Shown piece by piece: positions 16,797-21,321 of a DNA stretch of 21,321 nt; the first letter of the stretch is position 1; each line of letters begins with the position of its first letter. Below the pieces are notes generated by a model. That model had not been told where the DNA came from. It did no database searches and saw only the letters and a program-made list of their open reading frames with translations. The DNA lies in contig JABHUV010000315.1 in the NCBI GenBank assembly GCA_018658605.1, forward strand, positions 1 to 21,321, read 5' to 3'. The DNA is from Planctomycetaceae bacterium (GTDB taxonomy: Bacteria > Planctomycetota > Planctomycetia > Pirellulales > Pirellulaceae). The position numbers were made by a program, and so were the translations under genes.

Positions 16797-18278
16797 TTAG
16801 TCAGATGAGTTTTGGTCTGCGAGTTGCTGGAGGGCTTCGCGAGTCGGAGGTGCTACTTCATCATCACTTAGTCCGGCTAAATGTTGTGATATATCTGTCT
16901 GGGATGTATTTGTAGCAGTTTGGCCTTTCCAGCGGCTCATCAAGTATACGCCGCCGGTGAAGCCAACAGCGAGGATGAGGGGAATCGCAAATATTGCCCA
17001 AACGGGTAGCTGAGACGCCGGTTTTGCAGTAGTCGTTGCCACCATTCTTTCATGAGGTAACCATTGGAAAGAATTGGCGAGCATTAATGGTGAGGAGAAC
17101 ATTTGTCCTTGCGGTCCGGCGTGTGCCCAAGATTTAAAGAAATACCCAGTTACTTGAACCACGTCATTCATGTCAGCGGTGCTGCGGTCGATATCTTTGT
17201 CTGGTAACGACGGAAAACCCCTAGGCGGTTGCAGACAGTACACGATTAAGGGAGTGGTGCCTCCGCCACTGGGTCGGATTACAAGTACATAGTATTGTCG
17301 GATGGCGAGTTGGTTTGTGGGTGCTTGGACACGATACGCTTTACGGACTTCACCACGCATTGAAATTAGTGTGCCGCGAAAAGTATCTTGCTGTTTTGAG
17401 AGTTCAAGAATGTTGGGCGTGACTAGGACACTCGCTTGCAAGCGGTCAGTGGTGGCAGTGCGTAGTGTTTCGAGCATTCGGAACCACGCTAAGTTGTCGC
17501 TATTGCGAAACACTGTGTGGTCGTCGATTCGAGAGAGTCCAATTTGATCGAGGAGATGTTGAATGAATTGATATTCGGTTTGATTTGCCGTTCGGACTTG
17601 CTCGTCGGGAGTTGTTTCAAGGATATCGAGAAATGCTTTGCGTAGCGATTGTGTCCACCGCGTTCGCAATTGACTAAGTACGGCCTGCGCGCGAGTTTTC
17701 TGTTCCGGTGTAAGTGCTGTTGTTGTCGAGTGAATCGAGAGCATGAGTTGTTGTTCGTATTTTTGGTACAACAAATCTATTTTTTGGTAGAGTTCCCACC
17801 AGCGGGTTTGTTGTTGGTCATTGCCATGCTCCCCGTTGCGTGCTCGGTGCAGAGTGTCCACTAATGTATGTTGTTCAGCCGGTGTTAATTTTTTTAGGAT
17901 GGCAATCCACAGAGTGCGATGGGTTGATTGTAAGTCTCTGGCGGCTTGGCTAGCTGTCGCTGGTAATGGACTGCCAAATCTTGCAAGTTGTGGATCAAAC
18001 AAGGGGTTGACACTGTTATCTGATGATGTGTTGGTCGATGAATTCGCGTCGACTGCCGCATTATCGTCAAAAAACCGAAACAAATCGGGATCGCGTACTT
18101 TATCCATCATAACGACGACGGTCATCAGCAATGCGACGAGGGCTAACAGCTTGTATTGAACTTTTCGAGAAAAATAGTTTGGTGGTGGACGTCGTTTACC
18201 AGTTGCTTGACCAGTCGGCATGTTTTTCCCAACGGCTTGATCTTCGGCTCGAATTGATTTGCTATTTCTAAAATGCAC
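16797..18278 (-). CDS. Membrane-anchored hypothetical protein with one GxFFKxW-type module
   Basis: No named family is recognised. The 493 residues have a basic cytoplasmic N-terminus (GKRRPPPNYFSRKV), a membrane helix at 43-59, a long helical, Gln-rich outer region (about 110-245), one beta-rich module (about 299-409), a second membrane helix at 425-447, and a short tail rich in Asp/Glu and Leu. The module reads FRGTLISMRGEVRKAYRV, YYVLVIRP, CLQPPRGFPSLP, VVQVTGYFFKSWAH and SPLMLANSFQWLP. It clearly matches the second module of the next gene. I recall similar proteins only as hypotheticals in planctomycetes. The start is GTG with GGAGAG upstream; an ATG at 18221 (MPTGQ) is a fair alternative. 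It lies 42 bases before its paralogue, so the two form an operon. Confidence 0.75.
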   Translation of the reverse strand: MHFRNSKSIRAEDQAVGKNMPTGQATGKRRPPPNYFSRKVQYKLLALVALLMTVVVMMDKVRDPDLFRFFDDNAAVDANSSTNTSSDNSVNPLFDPQLARFGSPLPATASQAARDLQSTHRTLWIAILKKLTPAEQHTLVDTLHRARNGEHGNDQQQTRWWELYQKIDLLYQKYEQQLMLSIHSTTTALTPEQKTRAQAVLSQLRTRWTQSLRKAFLDILETTPDEQVRTANQTEYQFIQHLLDQIGLSRIDDHTVFRNSDNLAWFRMLETLRTATTDRLQASVLVTPNILELSKQQDTFRGTLISMRGEVRKAYRVQAPTNQLAIRQYYVLVIRPSGGGTTPLIVYCLQPPRGFPSLPDKDIDRSTADMNDVVQVTGYFFKSWAHAGPQGQMFSSPLMLANSFQWLPHERMVATTTAKPASQLPVWAIFAIPLILAVGFTGGVYLMSRWKGQTATNTSQTDISQHLAGLSDDEVAPPTREALQQLADQNSSD

Positions 18279-18367
18279 GCTCGATGTCTCTCCAAAATGT
18301 CCTCTTTTGGCCGTATTCTTTTAGTTTACCAACAAGAGTTAAGGTTGAGCCTTTAATTATTGTGAAT

Positions 18368-18386
18368 CATTGATCGTCGATCAATG
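18368..18386. repeat. Perfect 8-bp inverted repeat with 3-base spacer
   Basis: CATTGATC-GTC-GATCAATG is an exact palindrome around GTC, about 90 bases upstream of the GTG start of the minus-strand hypothetical gene. The short loop and lack of a T-tract fit an operator for a dimeric regulator better than a terminator. A small RNA hairpin is the alternative. Confidence 0.5.
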
Positions 18387-18423
18387 TTTGTATGGCCTAG
18401 CAGCGAAGTGAAAATGGCTGTGG

Positions 18424-18454
18424 ATGGGTTAGGTTATGGCTTAAGCCTACCCAT
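18424..18454. repeat. Imperfect hairpin enclosing a 10-base palindrome
   Basis: The outer arms ATGGGT and ACCCAT pair perfectly, with a further AGG/CCT pairing inside after a one-base bulge. The loop contains the exact palindrome GGCTTAAGCC (18438-18447), which could form a competing structure. It may be an operator or RNA structure; no T-tract follows. Confidence 0.35.
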
Positions 18455-18756
18455 TGTAACACACGGGGAATTTCCACTGAGAGATTAGTTGTTCCAAGGA
18501 CAGTTGTCGCCGATTAGTGGGTTTGGGAAGGGCTTTTTCATGGTAGTGGATACTTGCTTCGGAGTAGCTTAACTTATAGGCTATAGCATAGCGATGGTCG
18601 TTGTTAAATAGAATTTATTTTACAACACTGGGAACTTTGGTCATTGTTAAGTGAACAGGAAGTAAAATAGATCATCATCATAATTCCTATTATGAAAGCT
18701 GTAGAAGTTTCGCAGGTTTCAAGGATTGTGAAGGTACTTTTTCGACTGTAGTGCGT

Positions 18757-18762
18757 TATAAT
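18757..18762 (+). promoter_or_regulatory. Possible -10 element for the TPR gene
   Basis: A perfect TATAAT lies 82 bases before the ATG of the TPR-like gene. No good -35 hexamer lies 16-18 bases upstream, so this is a weak call. Confidence 0.25.
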
Positions 18763-18844
18763 TGTCGTGACGTACTCTCGCATTGTTGGTCTTTTTAGTT
18801 TCGCAACTTGCATTTCTTCTCAAACGGTAAATAAAAGAACATTA

Positions 18845-21321
18845 ATGATCTGTTGCAGGACTCAATTACTACTAACGTGTCGAGCATTACCCACGCGATT
18901 TGCAATACTTGCTGTATTCCTCCTAGGCGTGACCATACTGGGTCGTGAGGCGGTACAGGCAGAGGAACCCGCGAGCGCGTTTTTGGGATCGCTACGGGAA
19001 CTGAAGTATTATGATTTAGCTGAGCACTACTTGGATCAACAAGTTGAGAAGGATTTACTTTCGCTGGAGTTTCGTGCCAAGCTAAACTATGAGCGCGCCC
19101 TTGTTCTCATTCAAAGTGCGCGGCTAATTGGCAATGGGGACGAGCGAGATAAGCAATTTAAAGTGGCTCAAGATTTACTTGAGAATTTTGCCAAGGAGTC
19201 TCAAAATGCTGATTTAAAAATCCTCGCGAGCAACGAGTTAGGCAACCTGTTATTTCAGCGAGCCAATCTTATTTTGTTCGAAGCGAGTCAAGACGAGAAC
19301 AAGACGGATCGCGGTGACATGTTAGGTCAAGCTCGATTGCTGTTGCAAGAAGCTCGTGAAATCTACGTGGCAGGTCGAGCGCAATTGAAAAAGGAATTAG
19401 AAGCGATACCGACAATTTTGGATCCCAAAAAACAACAACAAATTGAACGGCGGAAATTGCTGTATGGCAATTACTTGCAGGTGATGATTACTGCCACAAA
19501 ATTGCTTGAGGAAATTGGTAAGACGTACGATCCGGGCACCGCTGAACACACGGAAGCATTTGAAAAAGCGTTGCCTGAATATGCTGAAATAGCGACGAAG
19601 TATCGTAGCAAAGGTGCTGGGTTATTGGCATTGGTTGCCCAGGGACGATGCTATTTAGCGATTGACGACACTAAGCAAGCAATGAGTTATTTCAAACAGG
19701 TGGTAGACCAACGCGAAACACCGGGCTTTAGAAATATTGTTACGCTAGCAATGCCACTGTATCTTGAAGCCCTATCGCATGAATCGGTAAACCAGATTGA
19801 ACAGGCATTGGTGATTGGCGTCGAGTGGAACGCAGACATTCGCCCCAATGAAACATATAGCGCTGAATGGCATGCATTCCAACTAGAGCTTGCACGGACC
19901 TATATTAAAAAAGCTCAGGCCTTGGAAAAGAACCCCCCCGAGGGCCGTGAAGATCGCAAGGCATATGTAGCAGCTCGTAAACTGGCACAAGAAGTTCTCA
20001 AATATCCAGGACAGTATAAAAGTGTCGCGCGTGATCTCATCGCGTCGCTGCCGGACTTACCAGGTGGTATTGATGAAGAAGAAAAAGATCCAAAGACATT
20101 CAACGAAGCTTTGGCACTGGGCAAGGAATACATGGAGGCGGCTCAGACGATGGAATTTACCATTAAGAGTTTGCCAGCAACAATTAAGGCCGAGACCGAT
20201 GAGGCTAATAAGAATGTTTTAGAGGCTCAATTGCGTGAAGCGCGGGAAAATTACAAATCAACACAAGCTGCAGCTGTGGCAAATTATGAAAAGGCATTAA
20301 CGTTTACCGATGCTAACACGTTAGTGGAACAACTGCAGGAAGTCTATTACTATTTGACATTCATCAATTACAGCCGCGGACAATATTTTGAAGCCGCGGT
20401 TTTGGGCGAATACTTGGCGCGTCGATATCCCGGCACCAACGCCGCACGGCCTTGTGCAAAAATTGCCTTGAATTGTTACCAATTGCTTTATAACCAAGCA
20501 TCATCAGACGATCGCGAATTTGAAGTCTTGCGATTAATTGATATCGCTGAATATACGATCAAGAATTGGGAAACTAGTGATGAAGCGATCGATGCTCGAC
20601 GAAGACTTGTGCCCTACATGATCGAAGCTGGTCGCTTTGATGATGCCCGTACCTTTACGCTGGATATTCCGGAAGGAACTACGGAGCGATTGGAATCTGA
20701 ATTGCGTTTGGGCCGAGCGATATGGCTACGGTATCGTCAAAGAACGGCGGAGGAAAAAAAATTAAAAGAGAATCAATCCAATCCAGCGCGACTTGCTGAG
20801 TTGGCAATAGAGATTCCACAGTTATTGACAGATGCTGCTGAAATGTTAACTGCGGGCGTAGACCATCTAGCGGCCAGTGCAAAAACTGCTCGAATTACTT
20901 CTAGTACCGTAAACGGTTTATTGTCGGCTTGTCAGTATTATATTCAAGTGAGTGAGGCAGCCAAAGCAGTCACTCATCTAGAAGCCGATGATTATGGTTT
21001 GCTGACGTTGATTCGAAATAACAACCCCGCAGCCAGTAGTTCCTCGTTAGCTGAACAAGGTTTTCGCATTGCCCTAAGTGGCCATATCGCCTTGCTTGGC
21101 TCGGGTGAGGACGCTCAAGCACACATTGACGCTGCTAAAGCACTCATGTCTGAGCTAAACAAGCTTGTTGGTGAAACACCGGATGGACAAAAACGTTTGC
21201 TGAGCATTTATTTTACTTTGGCTCGAGAATTGGAATCTCAATTAGACGCGGCTAGTGATGATGCTGAGCGACAGGTGCTTGCTAATGGCTTCGAAACTTT
21301 CCTCAATGAAGTCAGCAGGAC
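18845..21321 (+). CDS. Secreted TPR-like repeat protein, 5' part (runs off the right edge)
   Basis: The frame is open from ATG 18845 to the window end, at least 825 codons. The N-terminus has a typical signal peptide: a basic start, the hydrophobic FAILAVFLLGVTIL, and a probable cut after AVQA before EEPASA. The rest is almost wholly helical and rich in Ala, Glu, Leu and Gln, with TPR-like units such as KYYDLAEHYLDQQ, YLAIDDTKQAMSYFKQVVDQ and YSRGQYFEAAVLGEYLARRYPG. The last resembles the YbgF/BamD style of TPR. A long coiled-coil-like stretch lies around residues 430-490 (EANKNVLEAQLREARENY). No catalytic motif is seen. Large periplasmic TPR proteins of this kind are common in planctomycetes and usually scaffold protein complexes. 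The true function is unknown. It is divergent from the hypothetical pair. Confidence 0.82.
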   Translation, partial: MICCRTQLLLTCRALPTRFAILAVFLLGVTILGREAVQAEEPASAFLGSLRELKYYDLAEHYLDQQVEKDLLSLEFRAKLNYERALVLIQSARLIGNGDERDKQFKVAQDLLENFAKESQNADLKILASNELGNLLFQRANLILFEASQDENKTDRGDMLGQARLLLQEAREIYVAGRAQLKKELEAIPTILDPKKQQQIERRKLLYGNYLQVMITATKLLEEIGKTYDPGTAEHTEAFEKALPEYAEIATKYRSKGAGLLALVAQGRCYLAIDDTKQAMSYFKQVVDQRETPGFRNIVTLAMPLYLEALSHESVNQIEQALVIGVEWNADIRPNETYSAEWHAFQLELARTYIKKAQALEKNPPEGREDRKAYVAARKLAQEVLKYPGQYKSVARDLIASLPDLPGGIDEEEKDPKTFNEALALGKEYMEAAQTMEFTIKSLPATIKAETDEANKNVLEAQLREARENYKSTQAAAVANYEKALTFTDANTLVEQLQEVYYYLTFINYSRGQYFEAAVLGEYLARRYPGTNAARPCAKIALNCYQLLYNQASSDDREFEVLRLIDIAEYTIKNWETSDEAIDARRRLVPYMIEAGRFDDARTFTLDIPEGTTERLESELRLGRAIWLRYRQRTAEEKKLKENQSNPARLAELAIEIPQLLTDAAEMLTAGVDHLAASAKTARITSSTVNGLLSACQYYIQVSEAAKAVTHLEADDYGLLTLIRNNNPAASSSSLAEQGFRIALSGHIALLGSGEDAQAHIDAAKALMSELNKLVGETPDGQKRLLSIYFTLARELESQLDAASDDAERQVLANGFETFLNEVSR

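Larger units (their letters stand above)
18279..18844. other. Long divergent intergenic region with several inverted repeats
   Basis: This 566-base stretch lies between the hypothetical pair (-) and the TPR gene (+). It has no convincing gene: the one short open frame (18604-18813, minus) codes for an unremarkable peptide. It holds the perfect repeat at 18368-18386, a hairpin at 18424-18454 with an inner palindrome, a GCTATAGC palindrome near 18583, and a TATAAT at 18757-18762. It probably carries the promoters of both neighbouring units. Confidence 0.5.

Noticed and set aside
18604..18813. 69-codon minus-strand open frame in the long intergenic region
   Set aside because: Low-information peptide, no convincing ribosome site, and it would cover the probable promoter of the TPR gene.

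Overview
The window looks like a piece of a planctomycete chromosome, most likely from the Pirellulaceae or a close relative. Three things suggest this: a highly diverged but syntenic flagellar export cluster, large secreted TPR-type proteins, and a pair of membrane-anchored hypothetical proteins with a 'GxFFKxW' module of a kind I recall from planctomycete genomes. Base composition is moderate, coding density is high, and I see no mobile elements, tRNAs, rRNAs or CRISPR arrays.

Layout. (1) Bases 2-280 (+) hold the 3' end of an unrecognised gene that enters from the left edge. (2) Bases 270-10574 (-) are one long flagellar gene run, read right to left: fliN, fliO, fliP, fliQ, fliR, flhB, a sulfotransferase gene, flhA, flhF, fliA. 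It encodes the switch/C-ring component, the whole type III export gate (FliPQR, FlhA, FlhB with FliO), the SRP-type GTPase FlhF and the flagellar sigma factor. The sulfotransferase start codon overlaps the flhB stop codon. (3) Bases 10880-15087 (+) run divergently: an LDH-like malate dehydrogenase, a stand-alone histidine-kinase ATPase domain, then fliF (MS ring) and fliG (rotor), the last two overlapping. (4) Bases 15114-18278 (-) hold two related membrane-anchored hypothetical genes, convergent with fliG. (5) A 566-base divergent intergenic region follows, with a perfect 8-bp inverted repeat. (6) From 18845 (+) a secreted TPR-like protein runs off the right edge.

How it fits together. fliN-fliO-fliPQR-flhBA and fliF-fliG, on opposite strands around mdh, encode the core of the flagellar basal body and export gate; FliA would switch on late genes lying elsewhere. 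What stands out is that several normally near-invariant functional motifs are missing from full-length genes. FlhB has SPNG where the NPTH autocleavage site should be. FliG has lost or changed nearly all the torque-helix charges. FlhF lacks the DTYR-type GTPase motif. A sulfotransferase is wired into the export operon. Together these suggest a divergent flagellar machine worth testing. The motif comparisons rest on remembered reference sequences and not on computed alignments.
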